This document shows, in pieces, positions 16,851 to 24,084 of a stretch of DNA of 24,084 nucleotides. How positions within the stretch are numbered: the stretch's first letter is position 1; each line of letters opens with the position of its first letter. Position numbers and translations under genes: made by a program. Location of the stretch: positions 1 to 24,084 of the forward strand of contig JAGLDN010000051.1 in the NCBI GenBank assembly GCA_023145575.1, given 5' to 3'. Origin of the DNA: Psychromonas sp. (GTDB lineage Bacteria > Pseudomonadota > Gammaproteobacteria > Enterobacterales > Psychromonadaceae). The notes beneath the pieces were generated by a model that made no database searches, was not told where the DNA came from, and worked only from the letters and a program-made list of their open reading frames with translations.

Positions 16851-19800
16851 ATGGGCAAAAAGAAGGATTTTATTATTAAATGGATAAGACGTTTCTTTGC
16901 ATTAATTGCTGTTAAGCTTGTATTATTTGCCTTTTTTTTAATGTTTATAAGGTTTGCTTTTGTATATGTTGAAAATAATAGAGAAAGGGCACTTGAGTGG
17001 CTAGTGCATGAATATCATATCACTGCAAATATCAAAGAACTCTCTGGTGGCGTTGATTTTTCTGGTGCCTACCTTTCACTTAATCATCTCACTTCTTGTA
17101 ACTCTGTTAGACTCCCGTATTGCTTAAAAGTAGATCATGTATTTTTGCATATTGACTTATGGAAATCATTAGTTTCGTTCAAACCAATTTTTAATCGAAT
17201 CTCATTGTTGGGCGTAGATATTGACTTTACGAAACACAATGGTAAACCGCTCAATAGCGCACTTAAAAAACGTGAAAAATCGCATTTGAAAAATTTGCAA
17301 CTCATATTTTTAACGCGATTAAAGCAATTTTCAATTCGTAATGCTCAAATTCATTATTTAAACAAACTTGATCGTAAAAAATCAATCTTCATCGATCACT
17401 TATATTGGACAAATAATGGTGTAAGACACCAAGGTGTTGGCCGTGCATCTCTGCAGAACTTAGTAAAAACCGCTGGTGTTGCGTTTATTATAAATGTTAA
17501 ACAAGATGAACGTCACAATTTATCCGGCACGCTTTATGTTAATGCTAAACACTTAGATTTAAAGAATTATAGTCTGCAATTTTTAGGTAAGAGCATGAAG
17601 GTAAGAAAGGCAAAGATTAATGCTGAAATTTGGATGGAATTCAATAATAATCACGTTTTAAATGCACAATTAAAAATCGGAGAAAGTCAATTATCTTGGC
17701 GCATGATGTCAAAGGCGTATGATTGGAAGATAGCAACAGGTTTGGTAGAGATAAGTAATAGTAAAAGAGGTTGGTTACTCGATACTTATGATTTTAACAT
17801 TACAAATAACGGGAAAAGACTCGCTACGTTTGCAATTCACGGAAAGGGTGAGCATGGTATTGCTGATTTTAATCTTTCAAATTTGACACTTGCGCAAACA
17901 TTACCATTTTATTTTATTTTAAATCAGGCAGATCCATCGAGGATAGTTGAAATTAATAAACTTAAATTAGATGCGCGTATTGATAAAATAAAAATAGAGA
18001 AAATTAATCAAGGTCTTTTTAATTTTGCTATTGTCTTGCGAGGTTTCAAAAATCATGCAGTAGGCGATATCCCTGCCCTCAAGAATGCTGATATTGATAT
18101 TTTGGGGAACAAGCATTCTGGTCATATTAATATTCGCATAGCAAAACAAAAAATTGATTTTGATGGGAAATTTAACCGAGTTTTTTTGCTCAACTCAGCC
18201 AATATTGCTTTGCAATGGCAACAAACTAAAACAGGAGTAAAGTTTTTTAGTAAGCAAATTTCATTAAATACTAATGATCTACGGACTAATACTGAATTTT
18301 CGTTATTTTTAGATAAGGACAAAGTTAAATATCCAAGTCCTTTTTTAAGCCTCTATACTGAGGCGCAGATTAATAACTTGGGGGAAGCCGATCATTATTA
18401 CCCAATCAAAACAATGGGGCTTGATGTTTATAATTATTTATTACCAATCCTTAAAAAAGGTACTGTCAAGGACGCTAAATTTCTTTGGTATGGTGTGTTG
18501 TCTGATTATCCTTATGTTCATCATCATGGAATATTTCAAGCATATGTGCCGCTAAAAAATACAACATTTAATTTTTATAAAGGCTGGGAAGCTTTAACTG
18601 GGCTTGACGGATATATACTACTTGAAAATAATAAGATTAAAATGAGTGCGCATAACGCAAAATTAGGGAAGATAAAAGTCGATAAATTGGTTTGTACAAT
18701 AGATAATTTAGGACGTGACGGTATATTAACGATAAAAGGTAGGCTTATGTTAAATAAACAAAAAGCGGAAAGTTATTTATTACGAACTGCTTATAAGGCC
18801 AGTGTCGAAAAAGCGTTTAAAATTATTGATATACATGATGATCTTGATGTTAAATTAAAAATAATAATTCCATTTAATACAAAAAATATAAAAAATCTAA
18901 AAAAACAAATTACTGGACAGGTTAAATTACACAACAATGATATTTATTTAAAATTACCAAATAGTATCAAATTGTCTTTAAAACATGTTAATGGTATTTT
19001 AAGATTTGTTAATGAAGACTTTAAAACAAATATAATAACGGGTGAATACTTAAATCAACCAGTTAAATTAATGATGATAGGTAGAAGAAAACGTGGCGTT
19101 TATAAGCTTAATGCAAATGTCGTTACAAAATATAGCATCAACGATTTTAAAAAAGATCACCCTGAATTTACTACAGTGCCATTATCGGGAGCGTTTGATT
19201 GGCAGGGAAAACTAGGCTTTGCTTATGATGATAATGGAGCCTATCGGTTTTCCTTACTGTTGACCTCGACATTAAAGGGTATTAAATCTGAATTTCCTTT
19301 TCCTTTTACTAAAAATGCAGGGCGAAAATGGCCATTAAAAATTCAGCTCGATGGGAATAAAAATTCAGTATTAACTCAGGTATATTTAGCAAAAAGATTA
19401 GCGTTTCAAGGGATGTTGGAGCGGGATCCTCTTGGCGTGCGCCTAACAAATTATTACGCGCGACTAGGACATGTTTTACAGAATAAAGCTATTAAATTAC
19501 AGAAAAACAGTATTAATGTGAACTTACCAAGACTCGATGTTGTTGCCTGGTATAACGTTTGGAAAAATTTATTTTTTATCAAGAAAAACTCGATAAATAT
19601 TCTTATTGATTCAATGCAAGCCAATTTCGACATTAAAACTCTGTCACTTTTTGAACAGTCGCTTAAGGCGTTTAGAGCAAGGTTTATGTATGATGACAAT
19701 AAAGCGAAGGTACATATAAATTCAAATCAACTTATTGCCGATGTCCATTATAGACAGGGAACACCAAATCGTTTTATTGTATTGATTGATAAACTAGATT

Positions 19801-20699
19801 TTAATCACTTTAACCTTGCCTTACTAAATCGGAATAACAAGCAAGTTGTAAAACGTATAGATATTAGTAAACATTATCCTGAAATTATTTTAAAATGTAG
19901 GGTTTGTTTATGGAATAACATAGACTTTTCATCGATGTATTTGCATGTTATTCCACTAAAAAACAAGTTAAAAATAGTACGCCTTACTATCGGAAAAGAT
20001 CCAGAATTACTCTCAATATCAGGCAATTGGGATCAAACAAGAACAAAACTTGTAGTTGATTTAAAGGGTAAAAATAATCAAAGTATTTTAACTAGAATAA
20101 AATTTACCAGCCCTGTGACATTTAAAACAGCCAAGATAAATGCGGTTATAAATTGGCGTGGACCTCCTTGGAAATATAATCCTAAAAGTTTTTATGGTAG
20201 TTTATCTGCACATCTGAAGCTTGGATCGGTAACGCAGGTGAGTGATAGAGGTACACGATTTTTAAGTATATTTAGTTTAGATGGTATAATGAGAACGATT
20301 GATTTATCGTATGGAAACATTTTCGACAAAGGCTTTAATTTTGATGACATAAAATTGACGGCATATATTAAAAATGGCATATTTAAAAGTGACGATTTTT
20401 ATCTCAATGGCCCAGCAGGAAAAATTATTGGTAAAGGGTTCGTTGACCTACCTAATGAGCATACAAATTTGTTAATGAGTTATAGTCCTGCTTTATCAAA
20501 CAGTTTGCCAATATTGGCAGCGTTCGCGATTAATCCGATCACCGGCGCTGCTGCGCTATTTATTTCAAAATTGATGCAACCAATGATTGAGTCCATCGTA
20601 CGTGTAGATTTATCTGTAAAAGGTCCAATTTTTAATCCAAAAGTTGAAATTATAGGTCAGCAGGATGGAATAATAAAATTAAAAAATGTTAAACAGTAA
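16851..20699 (+). CDS. yhdP: YhdP, AsmA-like envelope lipid-transport protein
   Basis: YhdP is one of the long AsmA-like proteins (with TamB and YdbH) thought to bridge inner and outer membrane and carry phospholipid outward. The 1282-aa product has a basic N terminus (MGKKKDFIIKWIRR) and one transmembrane helix (about 13-36). A very long beta-rich periplasmic region of repeated short strands follows, then a C-terminal AsmA-like segment. That segment contains FSLDGIMRTIDLSYGN, DDFYLNGPAGKIIGKGFVDL, a hydrophobic stretch near 1220-1255 and LSVKGPIFNPKVEI. E. coli YhdP is 1266 aa, so the length is complete. The ribosome binding site before the ATG is poor (GTTATAGAT). Identification rests on these C-terminal patterns, size, and position between rng and tldD. 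The gene is Lys- and Asn-rich, in keeping with the AT-rich genome. Confidence 0.92.
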   Translation: MGKKKDFIIKWIRRFFALIAVKLVLFAFFLMFIRFAFVYVENNRERALEWLVHEYHITANIKELSGGVDFSGAYLSLNHLTSCNSVRLPYCLKVDHVFLHIDLWKSLVSFKPIFNRISLLGVDIDFTKHNGKPLNSALKKREKSHLKNLQLIFLTRLKQFSIRNAQIHYLNKLDRKKSIFIDHLYWTNNGVRHQGVGRASLQNLVKTAGVAFIINVKQDERHNLSGTLYVNAKHLDLKNYSLQFLGKSMKVRKAKINAEIWMEFNNNHVLNAQLKIGESQLSWRMMSKAYDWKIATGLVEISNSKRGWLLDTYDFNITNNGKRLATFAIHGKGEHGIADFNLSNLTLAQTLPFYFILNQADPSRIVEINKLKLDARIDKIKIEKINQGLFNFAIVLRGFKNHAVGDIPALKNADIDILGNKHSGHINIRIAKQKIDFDGKFNRVFLLNSANIALQWQQTKTGVKFFSKQISLNTNDLRTNTEFSLFLDKDKVKYPSPFLSLYTEAQINNLGEADHYYPIKTMGLDVYNYLLPILKKGTVKDAKFLWYGVLSDYPYVHHHGIFQAYVPLKNTTFNFYKGWEALTGLDGYILLENNKIKMSAHNAKLGKIKVDKLVCTIDNLGRDGILTIKGRLMLNKQKAESYLLRTAYKASVEKAFKIIDIHDDLDVKLKIIIPFNTKNIKNLKKQITGQVKLHNNDIYLKLPNSIKLSLKHVNGILRFVNEDFKTNIITGEYLNQPVKLMMIGRRKRGVYKLNANVVTKYSINDFKKDHPEFTTVPLSGAFDWQGKLGFAYDDNGAYRFSLLLTSTLKGIKSEFPFPFTKNAGRKWPLKIQLDGNKNSVLTQVYLAKRLAFQGMLERDPLGVRLTNYYARLGHVLQNKAIKLQKNSINVNLPRLDVVAWYNVWKNLFFIKKNSINILIDSMQANFDIKTLSLFEQSLKAFRARFMYDDNKAKVHINSNQLIADVHYRQGTPNRFIVLIDKLDFNHFNLALLNRNNKQVVKRIDISKHYPEIILKCRVCLWNNIDFSSMYLHVIPLKNKLKIVRLTIGKDPELLSISGNWDQTRTKLVVDLKGKNNQSILTRIKFTSPVTFKTAKINAVINWRGPPWKYNPKSFYGSLSAHLKLGSVTQVSDRGTRFLSIFSLDGIMRTIDLSYGNIFDKGFNFDDIKLTAYIKNGIFKSDDFYLNGPAGKIIGKGFVDLPNEHTNLLMSYSPALSNSLPILAAFAINPITGAAALFISKLMQPMIESIVRVDLSVKGPIFNPKVEIIGQQDGIIKLKNVKQ

Positions 20700-20748
20700 T
20701 AGTGATAGCTATCATTTAATGAACAACTAAATTAATTAAGGATGTCTG

Positions 20749-22212
20749 ATGACAAGCATAAAAAATACTTTTAAGCCAGTGTGTGAACGGTTTTTATCTC
20801 CAGCATCACTGAGTATTGATGACTTGCAAAAAAGTATTTCTTACCTTTGTCGCACAAAAATTGATTACGTTGATTTTTATTTTCAATCTTGTCGTAATGA
20901 ATCGTGGATCCTTGAAGATGGCATAGTAAAAAATGGTAGTTATAATCTTGATAGAGGTGTGGGTATTCGTGCTGTATCAGGAGAAAAAACAGGATTTGCA
21001 TATACAGATCAAATTACTAAAAAAGCTATTTTAGATGCTTCAAATGCAGCACGTAGTATTGTGAAAAGTGGGGAAAAAAAACAAATTAAGCTAAGCTTAC
21101 CAACTGCTCATTCTGCACCTATTTATGATGGTCTAGATCCGCTGATCAGTGTTTCACGGCTAAATAAAATTAATTTACTAAAAGAAGTTGATATTTTCAC
21201 CCGTGCGCTTAGTCCTGCCGTTATCGAAGTTACTGTCTCGCTCAATAGCACTTATGAGGAAATACTAGTGGCTGCGAGTGATGGTACATTAGCGACTGAT
21301 ATTCGTCCTTTGGTACGTTTTAATTGCAGTGTCTTAATTGAAAAAAACAAAAAACGTGAGCGAGGGAGTGCTGGAGGTGGAGGTCGTTTTGATTTAGATT
21401 ATTTTATTAATACGGACAATGGCGAGGCTAAAGCTTTTTATTACGCACGAGAAGCGGTGAGGCAGGCTGAAGTTAATATTGATGCGATTGATGCACCTGC
21501 TGGTTTAATGCCAGTTGTCCTCGGCGCTGGTTGGCCAGGAATATTATTACATGAAGCTGTTGGTCATGGTCTAGAAGGTGACTTTAACCGTAAACGCACC
21601 TCTGTTTTTACAGGCAAGATTGGAGAACAAGTGGCATCAAAGCACTGTACTATCATTGATGATGGAACGTTAAAAGATCGTCGAGGATCAATGAATATTG
21701 ATGATGAAGGAACTCCAGGTCAGCGAAATGTATTGATTGAAAATGGTGTATTGAAATGTTATATGCAAGACAAATTAAATGCGCGATTAATGGGTGTGTC
21801 CCCCACGGGAAATGGACGCAGAGAGTCTTATGCGCATTTGCCAATGCCTCGAATGTCTAACACGTTTATGTTAGATGGCAAATATGAGCATGAAGAGCTC
21901 ATTGCGAGCGTAGAAAAAGGTATTTACGCGCCTAATTTTGGTGGAGGGCAGGTTGACATAACCTCTGGCAAGTTTGTTTTTTGTGCATCAGAAGCTTATC
22001 TAATTGAAAATGGCAAAGTGACGGCGCCAATAAAGGGTGCGACATTGATTGGCAATGGAATTGAAGTAATGCAACAAATATCAATGGTCGCAAATAACAT
22101 GAAACTTGATCCAGGTGTTGGTACTTGTGGCAAAGATGGGCAAAGTGTGCCTGTTGGTGTTGGTCAACCTTCACTAAAAATAGATCAACTCACAGTTGGT
22201 GGTACAAATTAA
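20749..22212 (+). CDS. tldD: Metalloprotease TldD
   Basis: TldD forms a heterodimeric zinc protease with TldE (PmbA) that unfolds and cuts small peptides, and is known for maturing microcin B17 and degrading CcdA antitoxin. In the 487-aa product (E. coli 481) the zinc-site helix is HEAVGH at 268-273 in ILLHEAVGHGLEGDFNRK. Other family stretches are LEDGIVKNGSYNLDRGVGIRAV (55-76), IDDEGTPGQRNVLIENGVL, PRMSNTFML and the Cys in GKFVFCASEAYLIE, a zinc ligand in the family. AAGGA (20738-20742), 6 nt before the ATG, gives a strong start, 49 nt after yhdP as in related genomes. pmbA/tldE is not in this window. I saw no small precursor-peptide gene next to it. Confidence 0.97.
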   Translation: MTSIKNTFKPVCERFLSPASLSIDDLQKSISYLCRTKIDYVDFYFQSCRNESWILEDGIVKNGSYNLDRGVGIRAVSGEKTGFAYTDQITKKAILDASNAARSIVKSGEKKQIKLSLPTAHSAPIYDGLDPLISVSRLNKINLLKEVDIFTRALSPAVIEVTVSLNSTYEEILVAASDGTLATDIRPLVRFNCSVLIEKNKKRERGSAGGGGRFDLDYFINTDNGEAKAFYYAREAVRQAEVNIDAIDAPAGLMPVVLGAGWPGILLHEAVGHGLEGDFNRKRTSVFTGKIGEQVASKHCTIIDDGTLKDRRGSMNIDDEGTPGQRNVLIENGVLKCYMQDKLNARLMGVSPTGNGRRESYAHLPMPRMSNTFMLDGKYEHEELIASVEKGIYAPNFGGGQVDITSGKFVFCASEAYLIENGKVTAPIKGATLIGNGIEVMQQISMVANNMKLDPGVGTCGKDGQSVPVGVGQPSLKIDQLTVGGTN

Positions 22213-22246
22213 GTCGCATACTTTGTACAAAATAAAAATATTAAGT

Positions 22247-22541
22247 TATATTCCTATGTGACGTAAAAATGCAATGTTCGCGTGTCAGAGCAAGGCACAA
22301 TATGGATATATAGCCGTAATCTACGCCTAGGACTTTTTAATTGCTTATTTCAAAAGGTGAGCGAGAATAGTTATCTAGGCCAGTCATTTTTGACGTGCCA
22401 TACTCGCTTTTTTAGTTGCTCTTGTTTGGATAATGCCATTTATATTTTTCGAAGGATGTGGAAATCAATGGGTTCCGATCTTTTTGTATTCGAGATCTAT
22501 CTTATCTATACCCATTTGACGTTAAAATGAAACATGGGTAT
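22247..22541 (-). repeat. MITE-like dispersed repeat, copy 5
   Basis: The left end TATATTCCTATGTGACGTAA (22247-22266), followed by AAATGC, then GTGTCAGAGCAAGGCACAAT (22282-22301), is the inverse of the right-end module of copy 3. The right end near 22541 carries ATGGGTAT. The length of 295 bp fits copy 4 (290 bp). On the minus strand AGCGAGTATG (plus 22399-22408) matches copy 3 at 7546-7555. ATACCCAT (22508-22515) and ATGGGTAT (22534-22541) form a perfect 8-bp inverted repeat at the right end. A short open frame at 22282-22530 lies entirely inside the element and is not credible as a gene. Confidence 0.5.
22361..22413 (+). terminator. Candidate terminator hairpin inside repeat copy 5, downstream of tldD
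   Basis: GCGAG (22361-22365) pairs with CTCGC (22403-22407), enclosing an inner hairpin (GGC...GTCA, TTTT, TGAC...GCC, 22378-22399) and followed by six T. The layout resembles a Rho-independent terminator for tldD, though the outer stem is only 5 bp and the inner stem has mismatches. It coincides with the element's conserved hairpin. Confidence 0.35.
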
Positions 22542-22572
22542 TGTATTGGCAATAATTTAGGAATGTAAGTGA

Positions 22573-22975
22573 TCAATAACCCCATTTTCTGTATTTATCC
22601 CCCGCCATTAAATCTTTATTTGTAAGGTTGCATGGCAATAATTTACCGACTTGTTCATCTGTTTTTACAAGTGGTGCCTTTTCGATTTGGTAGTCACATG
22701 GGAGTATAGTCAATATGCTCAAATTACAGCAATGTAAGCTCTCATTGAAGAAATACTGTTAGCTAACTCGCCTTGAATAACGCGGCGAAATCATGAACGT
22801 TCAATGTGAGATATCTCCCACGATCTTTGCAAATTAAAAGATCGGGTTGCAGATCGGTTTTAGCTTACTGCGTAACATCAGTTAGTTCAGTTAAATAATA
22901 GCCCAAGAAAAATCAAATTATACCAAACACCATTTTAAATAATGATGAAACATATGCTAGCAATAGCGGCATAAC
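22573..22975 (-). pseudogene. Unidentified degraded gene, membrane segment plus possible CBS-like domain
   Basis: The minus strand shows protein-like runs in changing frames. Near 22975-22917 is a hydrophobic stretch, VMPLLLAYVSSLFKMVFGII. Near 22855-22765 is DLQPDLLICKDRGRYLTLNV followed by HDFAALF. Near 22775-22723 is GELANSISSMRAYIAVI, and near 22696-22573 IEKAPLVKTDEQVGKLLPC, then LTNKDLMAGDKYRKWGY and a stop. The pattern of acidic-hydrophobic strand, G-x-Y-L, then D-x-x-A-L-F, and K-A-P-L-V-K-T-D-E-Q-V-G-K-L-L, weakly recalls CBS domains following a membrane region (as in some channels or transporters). I cannot name the gene. Several frame changes and the absence of a clean start mark it as broken. 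Confidence 0.45.
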
Positions 22976-23055
22976 GATTATGAATTTGGCTGTTGAATCT
23001 GCCTATAAATTCATTTATCATAAATTAGGTTTTCATAAAAATATAAGGAAATATC

Positions 23056-23811
23056 ATGAGATCATTAGCAGTGGAAAAATTATTTAATCGAGCCATTGAG
23101 TTAACTGATAGTTATTGCAAAGTTAAAATAACTGATGGGTGGGAACAACGTGACGATTATCAAGAGATCAAAGATGACAGGGAAAATAATAATACAATAG
23201 ACGAATTGACGCAGGATAAAGAAGATGATCATGGCGAGTTTGAATTTCCCATTTTTACCAAAAATGACTTTAATTTATTCCAAGTTAACACTAAACATAC
23301 CGAGTTCAAAAATAAACAGGACTGGATAAACCATGGCAATTCTGTAAGGTGTTTACGAGGTTATAACAAATTTGATTGTGTCTCGGTGATGGCTACGTTG
23401 ATTAAAGATATTGCGGAAAACCTATCTTGTCCAGCTAAGATAGAGATAATTAATACTGGCAACCCATCTGCGGATTCAACGCTGTTATTCATTGCTGTCA
23501 ATAGGAAGGGTCCTCTTAAAAATATTAAAAAATGGGGAGAAGACGCTTTTATTATGGACATATGGTTTCGTAACCAACTGCCAGGTTTTAGTAAAAAGGG
23601 AGCCTTTTGGGTTAATGATGAGCTTCAGTTCAATTGCTTTTTTAATAACGCATACGTACAGCGGTCACCGTTGTTTTTTAGCGTAATGTGCACGATTTTA
23701 GATACCACAGATCCCACAGATACCACAGATACCACTAATACTGCAGCCCAAGCAGTTACAACAGGTACTAAGAATAAAATGCCGACTAGAAAACCTGAAG
23801 TCATTTCTTAG
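23056..23811 (+). CDS. Orphan 251-aa protein, possible papain/glutaminase-like fold
   Basis: I do not recognise this gene. AAGGAA (23045-23050), 5 nt before the ATG, is one of the best ribosome binding sites in the window, so it is probably expressed. There is no signal peptide or membrane helix. Residues 1-90 are charged and acidic (QDKEDDHGEFEF). Residues 98-172 read RCLRGYNKFDCVSVMATL, then IEIINTGNPSADSTLLFIAV, then KKWGEDAFIMDIWF. The order Cys (C108), D-x-x-hydrophobic strand (D140), then acidic residue before Trp (D168-x-W170) recalls papain-like or glutaminase-like effector and toxin domains. In those the middle motif is usually D-H-A-F; here it is D-S-T-L, so a catalytic His would be missing. 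The tail (216-229) is DTTDPTDTTDTTNT, encoded by a 9-bp tandem repeat. An effector, a toxin-like relic or an unrelated lineage-specific protein are all possible. Confidence 0.6.
   Translation: MRSLAVEKLFNRAIELTDSYCKVKITDGWEQRDDYQEIKDDRENNNTIDELTQDKEDDHGEFEFPIFTKNDFNLFQVNTKHTEFKNKQDWINHGNSVRCLRGYNKFDCVSVMATLIKDIAENLSCPAKIEIINTGNPSADSTLLFIAVNRKGPLKNIKKWGEDAFIMDIWFRNQLPGFSKKGAFWVNDELQFNCFFNNAYVQRSPLFFSVMCTILDTTDPTDTTDTTNTAAQAVTTGTKNKMPTRKPEVIS
23701..23736 (+). repeat. 9-bp tandem repeat encoding Asp-Thr-Thr units
   Basis: Four tandem units: GATACCACA, GATCCCACA, GATACCACA, GATACCACT. Being in-frame, they give the D-T-T / D-P-T tail of the orphan protein, and copy-number change would lengthen or shorten it without a frameshift. 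Confidence 0.9.
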
Positions 23812-23830
23812 CTAATCTGAGCTTCATAAG

Positions 23831-23902
23831 CAGTGATTAATCTTTCCCCAAGAAATATCTTATCTATTAGGTGCTAAATTAATCACTGGATTTTCTTCTT
23901 GG
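23831..23902. other. Two interlaced perfect inverted repeats, potential pseudoknot or terminator
   Basis: CAGTGATTAAT (23831-23841) is an exact inverse of ATTAATCACTG (23878-23888). CCAAGAA (23849-23855) is an exact inverse of TTCTTGG (23896-23902). The order a-b-a'-b' is that of an H-type pseudoknot, 20 nt after the orphan gene. The first stem is followed by a T-rich run (ATTTTCTTCTT), so a terminator is the simpler reading, though its 36-nt loop is long. Confidence 0.45.
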
Positions 23903-24084
23903 TATAACGTGAGTATAATTAGAGTTAATGTCTTTATTTTAATGCTTGTGTTTAAAAATGCCTTATCCTTGTACACAATTAGCTTTGTCTTGCTAATTTA
24001 GTTTATCAAATTAGGCTTGCTAAAAATAGTTTAAAATTTAACTGTTTATAATGGTCAAGTTTTTTGGAAGGTTTCTAAGCCACA
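23903..24084. other. Right-edge noncoding sequence with possible promoter
   Basis: No gene seen. CTAATTT/AAATTAG (23993-23999 with 24008-24014) is a perfect 7-bp hairpin. A TATAAT (24047-24052) and a purine-rich GGAAGG (24066-24071) near the edge could belong to a plus-strand gene starting beyond the window. No good -35 is present. Confidence 0.25.

Noticed and set aside
22282..22530. Open frame of 82 codons after tldD
   Set aside because: It lies inside repeat copy 5 and is not conserved as a frame in the other copies.
1..24084. CRISPR array, tRNA or rRNA genes
   Set aside because: No regularly spaced identical repeats and no cloverleaf or rRNA-like sequence noticed by eye; a tRNA scan would settle small cases.

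Overview
The window looks like chromosome from an AT-rich gammaproteobacterium. The evidence is the block mreB-mreC-mreD-maf-rng-yhdP-tldD, a GyrA numbered like the E. coli protein through its active site, and a FadL-family outer-membrane protein. Intact housekeeping genes alternate with long decayed spacers that hold recognisable gene corpses (ppsA, ktrA, ktrB and an unidentified membrane/regulatory gene) and copies of a degenerate repeat. That mix fits a lineage in relaxed selection or early genome reduction, possibly host-associated, with marine-type ancestry (Ktr potassium uptake). I cannot support a genus.

Layout. 1-723: two head-to-tail copies of a roughly 300-bp repeat, no gene. 724-1872 (-): FadL-type porin. 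2058-3475 (-): ppsA pseudogene, missing its N-terminal half and broken by several frameshifts, one of them an 8-bp slippage triplication. 3476-4622: gene-free decay with one more repeat end. 4623-7361: gyrA. 7385-7707: a repeat copy whose right end carries a TATAAT just before serC. 7745-11282: tight serC-hisC-aroA cluster (serine/vitamin B6, histidine or aromatic transamination, shikimate pathway). 11298-11538: remnants of ktrA and ktrB. 11758-16185: mreB-mreC-mreD-maf-rng, with overlapping or nearly overlapping genes typical of one operon (cell shape, nucleotide sanitation, RNA processing). 16313-16602: the best-bounded repeat copy, splitting rng from yhdP. 16851-22212: yhdP (envelope lipid transport) and tldD (peptide/toxin maturation protease). 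22247-22541: another repeat copy. 22573-22975 (-): unidentified pseudogene. 23056-23811: orphan 251-aa protein with a good ribosome binding site, a possible cysteine-protease/glutaminase-like core and a Thr-Asp repeat tail. 23831-23902: two interlaced inverted repeats that could form a pseudoknot.

The main candidates for something undescribed are (1) the MITE-like repeat family, at least five copies in 24 kb, with terminal inverted repeats, an internal hairpin and possible promoter or terminator activity, and (2) the orphan protein with its downstream structured element. No CRISPR array, tRNA, rRNA or intact transposase was seen.
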